A stretch of DNA of 64,000 nt, taken from NCBI RefSeq assembly GCF_051851555.1, contig NZ_JBPDVH010000004.1, forward strand, positions 1 through 64,000. Direction: 5' to 3'. The DNA comes from Lonepinella sp051851555. Lineage in GTDB: Bacteria > Pseudomonadota > Gammaproteobacteria > Enterobacterales > Pasteurellaceae. The notes beneath the pieces were generated by a model that was not told the origin of the DNA, did not search any database, and saw only the letters and a program-made list of their open reading frames with translations. Every line of letters starts with the position of its first letter. The stretch's first letter is position 1. Positions 16,527-24,029 of this stretch are shown here, one piece after another. Both the position numbers and the translations under genes were made by a program.

Positions 16527-17102
16527 CTAAACCTCAATAATCGTTTTAATGTTATAGGGGTGAACCTTGATACACACTGGATTTTCACGTTTATCGGCAA
16601 AACTCACAGCAATAGAGGGATTCGGCAATTGCTCACCCTCGACTTTTGGTTCACTCACTTTGACATGTAGAGTTGTTAATTGGTTCCATAAAAATTTTTC
16701 TTCAAGACGACAAAGCCATTGTGAGATACTTTCCCCCTCATTAAATGGCATGACAATCTCAATATGTTCCCATGATTCCAAAGGATAACAGGTATTTTTA
16801 GGAAACGGTAATTCGACAATATCCACGGATTGCCCCAAAATGTGCAAAGGTGCATCTAACAGAATTAAATAAATGCGCCGCCCATTGACGATATTATCGC
16901 TTAAAATTGTACCGCACTTCGTCAATAACGCCAACCAATTTCTAGCATTATCTTCACTATTTACTCGAATCGCCACATGATCTATCTCATATTGAGCGAG
17001 ATCAAGTTGCATGGCTTGGGCTAATTGATGAATTTGTTGTTGAAAATGCACAAAATCAGCCTCAGTGGCTAAATCTGAACAAGTGAATAAAGAAACTGTC
17101 AT
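16527..17102 (-). CDS. yecM: YecM family protein (VOC fold)
   Basis: A 191-residue protein close in length to E. coli YecM. It has the vicinal-oxygen-chelate-like fold signature DHVAIRVNSEDNARNW (about residues 42-57), and later HIEIVMPF, with His and Glu residues placed as metal ligands. The activity of YecM is not known; related folds are isomerases and dioxygenases. The start is preceded by a long intergenic region shared with the divergent adk. The lipoprotein gene begins 3 bases after its stop. Confidence 0.88.
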   Translation of the reverse strand: MTVSLFTCSDLATEADFVHFQQQIHQLAQAMQLDLAQYEIDHVAIRVNSEDNARNWLALLTKCGTILSDNIVNGRRIYLILLDAPLHILGQSVDIVELPFPKNTCYPLESWEHIEIVMPFNEGESISQWLCRLEEKFLWNQLTTLHVKVSEPKVEGEQLPNPSIAVSFADKRENPVCIKVHPYNIKTIIEV

Positions 17103-17266
17103 TCTTACGTCCTATTAATAAGCCTAAAATATCGTCAATCCATTATCATATCTCAATTATCGCTAAGAGAATATGAAAATTTCCCCTATAATACGCCTAC
17201 TTGTCAAATGACCGAGATAAGGTTATATTGTCTGAAATTTTACTTTTTTAATTATTGGAGAACATA

Positions 17267-17911
17267 ATGAACATTATTTTATTAGGCGCCCCTGGTGCTG
17301 GAAAAGGAACACAAGCGCAATTTATTATGAATAAATTCGGTATTCCACAAATTTCAACCGGTGATATGTTACGTGCCGCCATTAAAGCGGGAACAGATTT
17401 AGGTAAACAAGCCAAAACCTTAATGGACGCAGGGCAATTAGTCCCAGATGATTTAATTATTGCCTTGGTGAAAAACCGTGTGGCCCAAACCGATTGCGAA
17501 AACGGCTTTTTATTAGACGGTTTCCCACGCACTATTCCACAAGCAGACGCATTAAAAGCCGTCGGCATTCGCATTGATTATGTGTTGGAATTTGATGTAC
17601 CAGATGAAGTGATCGTTGAACGTATGAGCGGTCGCCGAGTACACCAAGCCTCTGGCCGTAGCTATCATGTGGTTTACAACCCGCCGAAAGTGGAGGGTAA
17701 AGATGATGTGACGGGTGAAGATTTGATTATTCGTGCGGATGATAAACCTGAAACCGTGTTAGATCGCTTAAAAGTCTATCACAGTACGACTAAGCCGTTA
17801 GTGGATTATTATCAGGCTGAGGCGAAATCGAGTGATACGCAGTATTTTCGTTTAGATGGCACCCAAAAGGTGGAAGAAGTGAGTGCGGAATTAGATCGTA
17901 TTTTGGCGTAA
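17267..17911 (+). CDS. adk: Adenylate kinase
   Basis: A 214-residue enzyme converting AMP and ATP to two ADP. The P-loop GAPGAGKGTQ starts at residue 7. The AMP-binding STGDMLR follows and the LID domain contains GRRVHQASGR. The start is set at the ATG at 17267, giving MNIILLGAPG as in relatives. An in-frame TTG at 17255 is rejected because it overlaps the ribosome site TTGGAGA. A TATAAT at 17187-17192 is the likely -10. The gene is followed directly by a composite palindromic repeat. Confidence 0.97.
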   Translation: MNIILLGAPGAGKGTQAQFIMNKFGIPQISTGDMLRAAIKAGTDLGKQAKTLMDAGQLVPDDLIIALVKNRVAQTDCENGFLLDGFPRTIPQADALKAVGIRIDYVLEFDVPDEVIVERMSGRRVHQASGRSYHVVYNPPKVEGKDDVTGEDLIIRADDKPETVLDRLKVYHSTTKPLVDYYQAEAKSSDTQYFRLDGTQKVEEVSAELDRILA

Positions 17912-17917
17912 TAAAAA

Positions 17918-18216
17918 CGGGTTTCGCCGTTGGCGACCCTACTTTCTTTTACTTGTGTAAAAGAAAGTAGGCAAAGAAAAGCACACCCCGACTTCACCGC
18001 TTTTCTTGGCTTGGTTGAAATTTTCTTAACGGTAAAATCGCAACTCGCTACGCTCAGACAAGGCGATTTTACCTAAAAATTTCAACTCGCCAAGGCGGTT
18101 CAGACGGGGCCCCGTTTACGGGCGTAAAGATAAACCAGTATTATATCCAAAAATTACGCTCGTTTTTGCCATTTTGCTAAAAATTTATAGATTTTCAGGA
18201 AACAAAGACAGGGATT
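17918..18216. repeat. Composite palindromic repeat, copy 2 (adk to LTA-synthase gap)
   Basis: The gap of about 320 bases holds no gene. It is related to the repeat at 12443-12975. It shares the outer GGTTTCGCC hairpin, the CTACTTTCTTTT/AAAAGAAAGTAG hairpin, the 16-base word CTCGCTACGCTCAGAC (18044-18059) at the tip of a hairpin with GTTGAAATTTT/AAAATTTCAAC arms (18014-18024 with 18076-18086), and the block GACGGGGCCCCGT. Its right half is a decayed inverted unit, with only the segment AAAAATTTATAGATTTTCAGG (about 18179-18198) recognisable. Confidence 0.85.
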
Positions 18217-18235
18217 AAATTCAAGGAAATTCACT

Positions 18236-20200
18236 ATGTTCAAACGTATTTCAGGTCCTCTTTATCCTTTATTTATTTTTTTCCTCACCAATTTGATTCT
18301 CTTATCGATCAGCCGTGTTGCCCTTGGTTTATGGCAAAGTGAACGTATTGGTGAACTGGGAAATTGGTTCCAACTCCTTTTAAACGGTGTGCGTATTGAT
18401 ATTTCTGCACTCTGTTGGCTTTTTGCTCCGCTGATTATTTTAAGCGTTTTATTCAGTGGCAAAGGAAAAGCGGGACAGGTTGTTCAGTCTATCGTCAAAA
18501 TTGGTTTGGTGATTGAAAGCACGTTCTTTTTATTTATGGAATTTGCCACACCGGCCTTTATTAATACTTACGATCTCCGTCCTAATCGCCTCTTTGTTGA
18601 ATACTTATCTAGCCCGAAAGAAGTGTTTACCATGCTGTGGAATGGGCATTTAAGTGCTTTAATTTCTGCCCCCATTTTAACCGCACTTTGTGCCTTTTTA
18701 TTTTGGAAATTGGCTAATTATGCCTTTAAAAATGTGGCTTACCCGAAATGGCATGGGAATTTAATCACTCGCCCGTTGGTCTTTTTATTAATCGGTGGGA
18801 TCACCTTTTTAGGCGCCAGATCGAGTTTACAACATCGTGGGATTAATCCCGCTATGGTGGCTTTTTCACCCGATCCCTTGGTGAATTCCTTGGTGTTGAG
18901 TTCTGGCTATTCCTTGCTGTTTGCGGTGCAACAAATGAAAGACGAGGGCAACGCAGCGGAAATCTACGGGAAAATGCCATTAGAAGAAGTGATTAGCACC
19001 TTAAAATCTGTACGCAACCGCCCAGATTCCGATTATATTTCAACCGAATTACCAACACTTACCCACAACCAAGCTACCTATCAAGGCAAACCGAAAAATC
19101 TCGTGATTATTTTGGAAGAAAGCCTTGGCGCACAATTTATTGGTACATTAGGGGGCAAACCTTTATCGCCGAAAATTGATGAACTCGCTAAACAAGGTTG
19201 GTTATTTGAAAATTTATATGCCACCGGTACCCGTTCTGTACGAGGTATTGAGGCCGTCACGGCGAGCTTTACGCCAACGCCTGCCCGTTCCGTGGTGAAA
19301 TTACCCGGCAGTCAACAAGGCTTTTTCACCATTGCCGAACTGCTCAGCCAACAAGGTTATCATACCTCTTTCATCTATGGCGGTGAAAAACACTTCGATA
19401 ATATGGCGAGCTTTTTCTATGGCAATGGTTTCCAACAAATTATTGATGAAAAAGACTACGTCAATCCCAATTTCACCGGCACTTGGGGCGTCAGTGATGA
19501 AGATTTGTTTGCGAAAGCCCATGAAACCTTTAGTCAATTACACCAACAAGGCAAACCGTTTTTTAGCTTAGTGTTCACTTCAAGCAATCACGATCCCTTT
19601 GAATTTCCAGCGGATAAAATTGAACTCTACGAACAACCGCAAGCCACAAGAAATAATGCGGCGAAATATGCCGATTTTGCCACGGGACAGTTCTTTGAAT
19701 TAGCCCAAAAAGCGGATTATTGGAAAGATACGATTTTCTTGATTATCGCTGATCATGATTCTCGTGTGGGTGGTGCCGCCTTGGTGCCAATTCAACATTT
19801 CCATATTCCGGCATTGATTTTGGGTAAAGACATTGCTCCAAAACGTGACCCTCGTTTAGTCAGCCAAATTGACATGCCAACGACGCTCCTTTCATTAATT
19901 GGCGTCAGTGGCAATTATCCAATGCTCGGCTATGATCTCACCCAACCCGCAGATCCAAACCGTGCCTTAATGCAATATGATAAAACCTTTGGTTACATGC
20001 GTATGCAAAATGGCCAGTTAGAGGCGGCGATTTTACAACAAGGTAAACCGGCCGAAAGCTATGTTTATGCGAAAGACAGCGCCACTTTAACCCCAATCGC
20101 CAACAATGAAACAATGCAAAAACAAGCCTTAGCCTACTCGCTATGGGGAAGTTATGCCTATAAATTGCATCTTTATCGTTCGGCGGAAACGAAGAAATAA
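18236..20200 (+). CDS. LTA-synthase-family membrane phosphotransferase/sulfatase-fold protein
   Basis: A 654-residue protein with about five N-terminal membrane segments (residues 1-210) and a C-terminal periplasmic alkaline-phosphatase-fold domain. Metal and catalytic motifs are visible: NLVIILEESLG (about 289-299, Glu as metal ligand), GTRSVRGIEAV with the expected Thr nucleophile near residue 330, FTSSNHDPFEFP, and IIADHDSRVG. LTA synthase relatives in Gram-negatives add phosphoglycerol or phosphoethanolamine to envelope glycans or lipid A; the substrate here is undetermined. It is monocistronic, with a strong terminator after it. Confidence 0.88.
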   Translation: MFKRISGPLYPLFIFFLTNLILLSISRVALGLWQSERIGELGNWFQLLLNGVRIDISALCWLFAPLIILSVLFSGKGKAGQVVQSIVKIGLVIESTFFLFMEFATPAFINTYDLRPNRLFVEYLSSPKEVFTMLWNGHLSALISAPILTALCAFLFWKLANYAFKNVAYPKWHGNLITRPLVFLLIGGITFLGARSSLQHRGINPAMVAFSPDPLVNSLVLSSGYSLLFAVQQMKDEGNAAEIYGKMPLEEVISTLKSVRNRPDSDYISTELPTLTHNQATYQGKPKNLVIILEESLGAQFIGTLGGKPLSPKIDELAKQGWLFENLYATGTRSVRGIEAVTASFTPTPARSVVKLPGSQQGFFTIAELLSQQGYHTSFIYGGEKHFDNMASFFYGNGFQQIIDEKDYVNPNFTGTWGVSDEDLFAKAHETFSQLHQQGKPFFSLVFTSSNHDPFEFPADKIELYEQPQATRNNAAKYADFATGQFFELAQKADYWKDTIFLIIADHDSRVGGAALVPIQHFHIPALILGKDIAPKRDPRLVSQIDMPTTLLSLIGVSGNYPMLGYDLTQPADPNRALMQYDKTFGYMRMQNGQLEAAILQQGKPAESYVYAKDSATLTPIANNETMQKQALAYSLWGSYAYKLHLYRSAETKK

Positions 20201-20204
20201 TGAC

Positions 20205-20236
20205 ATCAGGCGCCCAACTCGGGCGCCTGATTTTTA
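20205..20236 (+). terminator. Strong intrinsic terminator
   Basis: An 11-bp GC-rich stem, ATCAGGCGCCC (20205-20215) with GGGCGCCTGAT (20221-20231), has a five-base loop and a T-run after it. It ends the LTA-synthase-like gene. The convergent thiP gene ends 20 bases beyond. Confidence 0.92.
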
Positions 20237-20255
20237 TCTTAAACCTTATTAATAA

Positions 20256-21923
20256 TTAGACAGATTTTTCGCTTTCCACCAAAGAAAACACGACAAAACA
20301 GCTCACTAACAACACCAATGCCGTCACGGCGCCCTCCTCGCCTCGATAGCTACCTAATTGTTGATAAAGCAAATAAGGCAAGGAACTAAAATCTTGATTG
20401 CCGAATAAGGCAATCGCCGTGAAATCCCCCAAGGACAAGCAACTCGCCAACGCAAAGGCATATTTCACCGGCTGACGCAAGGCTTGCCATTCAATCCATT
20501 TGAACCGTTGCCAACCTGTCACGCCGAGCGATTGGCAAAGGCGTTCATAATAAATCAGGTTATGTGTCATCGGCACCGCCAAAATTCGCATAACAAAAGG
20601 CAAGGCGAGTACGGCATTACATAAAATAATTAATCCAAATAATTGTGCGGTGGAAAATTGCCATTCTTTCAACAACAAAAATAAACCGGTTGCCAACATT
20701 AACATGGGAACAGCGAGCATGACCAAAGTAATATTGATCACGCCATTAGAAAAACGAGATAAGCCAATCCATTGTAATCGACGTGAAGATAATAACAGCC
20801 CTACCGCCAACAATAAGGCCAATAACGCAGATAAAGGGGCAAGGGTGAACGAATAGCCCATGGCTAGCCATAAAGCAGATTGTTGCCAAACAGATAATAT
20901 GGCAGGGGAAAATACCGCACGACACAAGGTATTCAGTAAAGGGAGTAACAAAAAAACTGAAAACAACAGCAATAAAAAAACGTGGCCGAATTTCACCGCA
21001 CTTGATTGTTTCGCCACCCAATACTGAGATTGATCTAACTGTGTTTCGGTATTTCGCCCTAACAACGTGCTTAAGGCAAATAATACAAAAAAGCAAATGC
21101 CTTGCAACAAGGCAAATTGCGTGGCTTTGGCTAAATCAAAATCAAAAATAATCGCCTGATAAATCGCCACTTCTAAGGTGGTAAATTTCGGCCCACCACC
21201 TAACACTAACACAATAGCAAAGCTCGTGAAACACAACATAAAAATCAACACAACGGCCGGCAAAATAGACTGACGCAAATAAGGCCATTCCACCCAACGG
21301 ATAAACGCCCATCTGCGAATGCCTAATTGCGCAGCTAATTGATGTTGTTGAATGGGAATCCCCTGATAGGCTTGCAAAAATAACCGCATGGCCAAGGGAA
21401 TATTAAAAAACAAGTGGGCAATCAAAATGCCACTGAGTCCGTAAATATCTGGTCGCCATATCACACCGAGCCACGCACAAAATTGCGCTAACCAACCCGA
21501 GGCGCCGTAAACGCCCAATATCCCAAACACCGCCACCAAGGAGGGCAATACAAAGGTGAGCGAGAACAGACGTAACAGCGCCTTTTTTCCCCAGAATGGT
21601 TGATAGAAAAACGCCCGAGCCAACCAAGCGCCAAAGAATACCGATAACAATGCGGATAAGCCCGCTTGCCAGAAACTAAAAAAGAGGACTTGGCGAACAT
21701 AACGTCCCTCGGTCACGGCTTGCCATAACTGTTGCCACACATGCCCCTGTGAACTTTCACGTCCGAAGTCAAACACCGCAAACAGGCTATTGGCGTATAA
21801 GCTGAATAACAGCCCAAACACCAGTAGCCCGCTCACATAATGTCGTCCTTTTAACTGGCGAAAGGTTTGTTTACCTTGCGCCCAAAAAGCGGACAGGTTT
21901 ATTGACTTAAGACCGCTTGCCAT
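20256..21923 (-). CDS. thiP: ThiP, thiamine/TPP ABC transporter permease
   Basis: A 555-residue inner-membrane permease with about twelve membrane segments in two fused halves of the binding-protein-dependent permease type. Each half has an EAA-like loop: QLGIRRWAFIRWVEWPYLR and SLGVTGWQRFKWIEW. It matches the ThiP family that imports thiamine and its phosphates with ThiB and ThiQ. The 5' end overlaps thiB by 25 bases, as usual. The expected third gene thiQ (ATPase) is absent: the next gene downstream is the convergent LTA-synthase-like gene. A trans-acting ATPase must exist elsewhere, or transport is lost. Confidence 0.92.
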   Translation of the reverse strand: MASGLKSINLSAFWAQGKQTFRQLKGRHYVSGLLVFGLLFSLYANSLFAVFDFGRESSQGHVWQQLWQAVTEGRYVRQVLFFSFWQAGLSALLSVFFGAWLARAFFYQPFWGKKALLRLFSLTFVLPSLVAVFGILGVYGASGWLAQFCAWLGVIWRPDIYGLSGILIAHLFFNIPLAMRLFLQAYQGIPIQQHQLAAQLGIRRWAFIRWVEWPYLRQSILPAVVLIFMLCFTSFAIVLVLGGGPKFTTLEVAIYQAIIFDFDLAKATQFALLQGICFFVLFALSTLLGRNTETQLDQSQYWVAKQSSAVKFGHVFLLLLFSVFLLLPLLNTLCRAVFSPAILSVWQQSALWLAMGYSFTLAPLSALLALLLAVGLLLSSRRLQWIGLSRFSNGVINITLVMLAVPMLMLATGLFLLLKEWQFSTAQLFGLIILCNAVLALPFVMRILAVPMTHNLIYYERLCQSLGVTGWQRFKWIEWQALRQPVKYAFALASCLSLGDFTAIALFGNQDFSSLPYLLYQQLGSYRGEEGAVTALVLLVSCFVVFSLVESEKSV

Positions 21924-22912
21924 TGTTCCGTCCAGCCTTTGATCGCCTGATCGGTCAAGTTATCAAAGGGTAAGGCTTTCACTTCAAATTGATGGGCTTT
22001 CAGTTGATCAAAGTGCGGTTCAATTTTCGCTGAACTGACGGAAAGCATGACATTTTTCGGAATTAACACCTTTTGTGCCTCGGCGCTCACCATAAAATCA
22101 ATAAATTTATCGGCACATTGATTCGCAGGGCTGTTTGGCTTATCAATTTTCGCCACGGTATCCACTTGATACAATGCAGCATCACTGAATTCGGTGGCCA
22201 TATATTGATCGGTTTTATCATGTAATTGGTGATAAATCGGCGACGTGCTGTGGCTAAAGACTACATCCGCCTCCCCTTTTAAAAATGCCCCATAGGTTTC
22301 CGTCCAACCTTTTCCGACCGTTACCGTATGTTTCGCCAAAGTTTTCCATGCTTGTTCCACTTGATCTGGCGGATAAACTTGATTTAACCAAACCAAAAAC
22401 CCCCGTCCCATACTGCTGGTGCGAGGATCTTGATAGATTACCCGCAAATCTTGGCGTTCCACTAATTCTTTCAAGGTTTTCGGCGGGTTAGTCAGTTTAT
22501 TTTTATCATAAATAAAGGCAAACTGGCCAAATTCATAGGGAATAAAGGTTTGATCTTGCCAAGCAAAAGGCAAGGAAAGTGCGGTTAAATCCACCGCAGT
22601 TTTGGCAAATAAACCGCTTTTCTGTGCGGCCTCTTGTTGGAAATTATCCAATCCAATCACCACATCAGCCGGCGTTTTTTTACCGTCCACACGTAAACGG
22701 TTAAACATGGTATTACGACTATCAAAGACTTTATAGATAACGGAACATTGCGGGTTGGCACTTTCAAAAAGCTGTTTGACTTCATTGCCGGGTCCCCAAT
22801 CCGCCCCAAAGAACTCCTCGGTATAGACGGTCAGTGGTTGTAAAGACGCCAATACGCTAGTGGAAATGGCAGAAAGTGCGGTGAAAAAAGACAGTGTTTT
22901 TACTCTAGACAT
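21899..22912 (-). CDS. thiB: ThiB, periplasmic thiamine-binding protein
   Basis: A 337-residue protein with a signal peptide ending near VLA (residue 22). The start of the mature protein, LQPLTVYTEEFFGADWGPG, and the segment PADVVIGLDNF (about 79-89) are characteristic of ThiB/TbpA, which delivers thiamine, TMP and TPP to ThiP. The ATG directly follows a hairpin and six U residues downstream of a TPP riboswitch. The ribosome site AAAGGA is inside that hairpin, so both transcription and translation can be controlled. Confidence 0.95.
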   Translation of the reverse strand: MSRVKTLSFFTALSAISTSVLASLQPLTVYTEEFFGADWGPGNEVKQLFESANPQCSVIYKVFDSRNTMFNRLRVDGKKTPADVVIGLDNFQQEAAQKSGLFAKTAVDLTALSLPFAWQDQTFIPYEFGQFAFIYDKNKLTNPPKTLKELVERQDLRVIYQDPRTSSMGRGFLVWLNQVYPPDQVEQAWKTLAKHTVTVGKGWTETYGAFLKGEADVVFSHSTSPIYHQLHDKTDQYMATEFSDAALYQVDTVAKIDKPNSPANQCADKFIDFMVSAEAQKVLIPKNVMLSVSSAKIEPHFDQLKAHQFEVKALPFDNLTDQAIKGWTEQWQAVLSQ

Positions 22913-22939
22913 AAAAAATCCTTTAATGATGATTAAAGG
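22913..22939 (-). terminator. Expression-platform hairpin abutting the thiB start codon
   Basis: On the minus strand, CCTTTAAT and ATTAAAGG (plus-strand 22932-22939 and 22920-22927) form a perfect 8-bp stem with a 4-base loop. GGATTTTTT and then ATG follow. It looks like an intrinsic terminator whose U-run ends at the start codon, with the ribosome site AAAGGA in the 3' arm. Confidence 0.7.
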
Positions 22940-22976
22940 AATTTAAGTGCGGTCAAAATAGACAATATTTTTTGAC

Positions 22977-23075
22977 GTTTCCCAAATCCCTACGCTGATA
23001 TTACTCGGTTCAGGTTCTACGGGTATTTTCTCAGCCTGATTAACCTGATGGTTAACTCTGCACCCCGATGAGAAC
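22977..23075 (-). promoter_or_regulatory. TPP riboswitch (thi box) controlling thiBP
   Basis: Read on the minus strand, the conserved elements appear in order: CGGGGTGC, then CTGAGAAAATACCCGTAGAACCTGA (as CTGAGA...ACCCG...AACCTGA), then CAGCGTAGGGA. P1 can close with GTTCTC and GGGAAAC. This is the THI-element consensus. Thiamine pyrophosphate binding is expected to reduce expression of thiB-thiP. Confidence 0.95.
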
Positions 23076-23130
23076 AACATTAGTTTAATCGTTTTTATGC
23101 GACTTTGACAACTAACTTGCTCATAAAACA

Positions 23131-24003
23131 TTAACTTTTTTGCCGAATTCGCAACACACCGTCAAATATCAATAACAAAATAGAAATAAATAAGCCCGCC
23201 ATTAACAGGTAAGAATCACTTTCTAAACGTTCGCCAATTAAAAATGACACGGTAAACATGCTAAAGGGTTCGAGGTAACTCAATAAACCAAATAAATTCA
23301 TTGGCAAGGATTGGCTCGCCAACACATACACGCCTAAAGCCACCGCACCGACAATGCCTAATACCGCTAACCAAACATAAATATATGGATTTTGCGACTG
23401 AATCCAACTCATATCTGCTTGGCTTGCCAAATAAATGGAAATGGGTAACAACAGAATCATTTCCATCACAAAGCTAGAAAAATGTAAAATATTAAAACGC
23501 CGGCGAATCACAAAATACAGCGGATATCCCAAACAAGCCAAGGCACTTTCCCATGAAAATGTGCCTGATAAAATAATTTTGCTTAACACCCCAATGGCTG
23601 CAAACAACACCGCATAGGCTTTGATTTTGGAAATCCGTTCTTTGTATAAAAAGCGCCCAATCAACACCATAATTAACGGCATTAATAAATACCCCATGGA
23701 CACTTCAATGGCTCGGTTATTCACTGGCGCCCACAAGAACAACCACATTTGGATCCCCATATTGGCACTCGTGACCAATAACACTAACCATAAATGGGGT
23801 TGATTTTTGAGCTGAATCAGAAATTGCAAGAATACCTGATGTTGTTTAATTACATAAAGCATAACCAGTAAAAAAGGCAACGTGACCAAGGTGCGCCAAC
23901 CCAATAACACATCGCCCGCCATAGGTTGTAACACCGTTGAAAGGTAATAAATAACGCCAAATAACAACGACGCTGTGACGGAAAAAATTACCCCTTTTAT
24001 CAT
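23131..24003 (-). CDS. rarD: RarD/EamA-family transporter
   Basis: A 290-residue inner-membrane protein with ten predicted membrane segments in two EamA repeats. The N-terminal VTASLLFGVIYYLS and the segment WLFLWAPVNNRAIEVSMGYLLMPL identify the RarD group of drug/metabolite transporters. Its substrate is unknown. It lies just upstream of the thi riboswitch on the same strand and is not obviously part of the thi unit. It starts about 26 bases after uvrD ends, so co-transcription with uvrD is possible. Confidence 0.85.
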   Translation of the reverse strand: MIKGVIFSVTASLLFGVIYYLSTVLQPMAGDVLLGWRTLVTLPFLLVMLYVIKQHQVFLQFLIQLKNQPHLWLVLLVTSANMGIQMWLFLWAPVNNRAIEVSMGYLLMPLIMVLIGRFLYKERISKIKAYAVLFAAIGVLSKIILSGTFSWESALACLGYPLYFVIRRRFNILHFSSFVMEMILLLPISIYLASQADMSWIQSQNPYIYVWLAVLGIVGAVALGVYVLASQSLPMNLFGLLSYLEPFSMFTVSFLIGERLESDSYLLMAGLFISILLLIFDGVLRIRQKS

Positions 24004-24029
24004 AATTTCGCCTTTTATGCCTTATTTCG

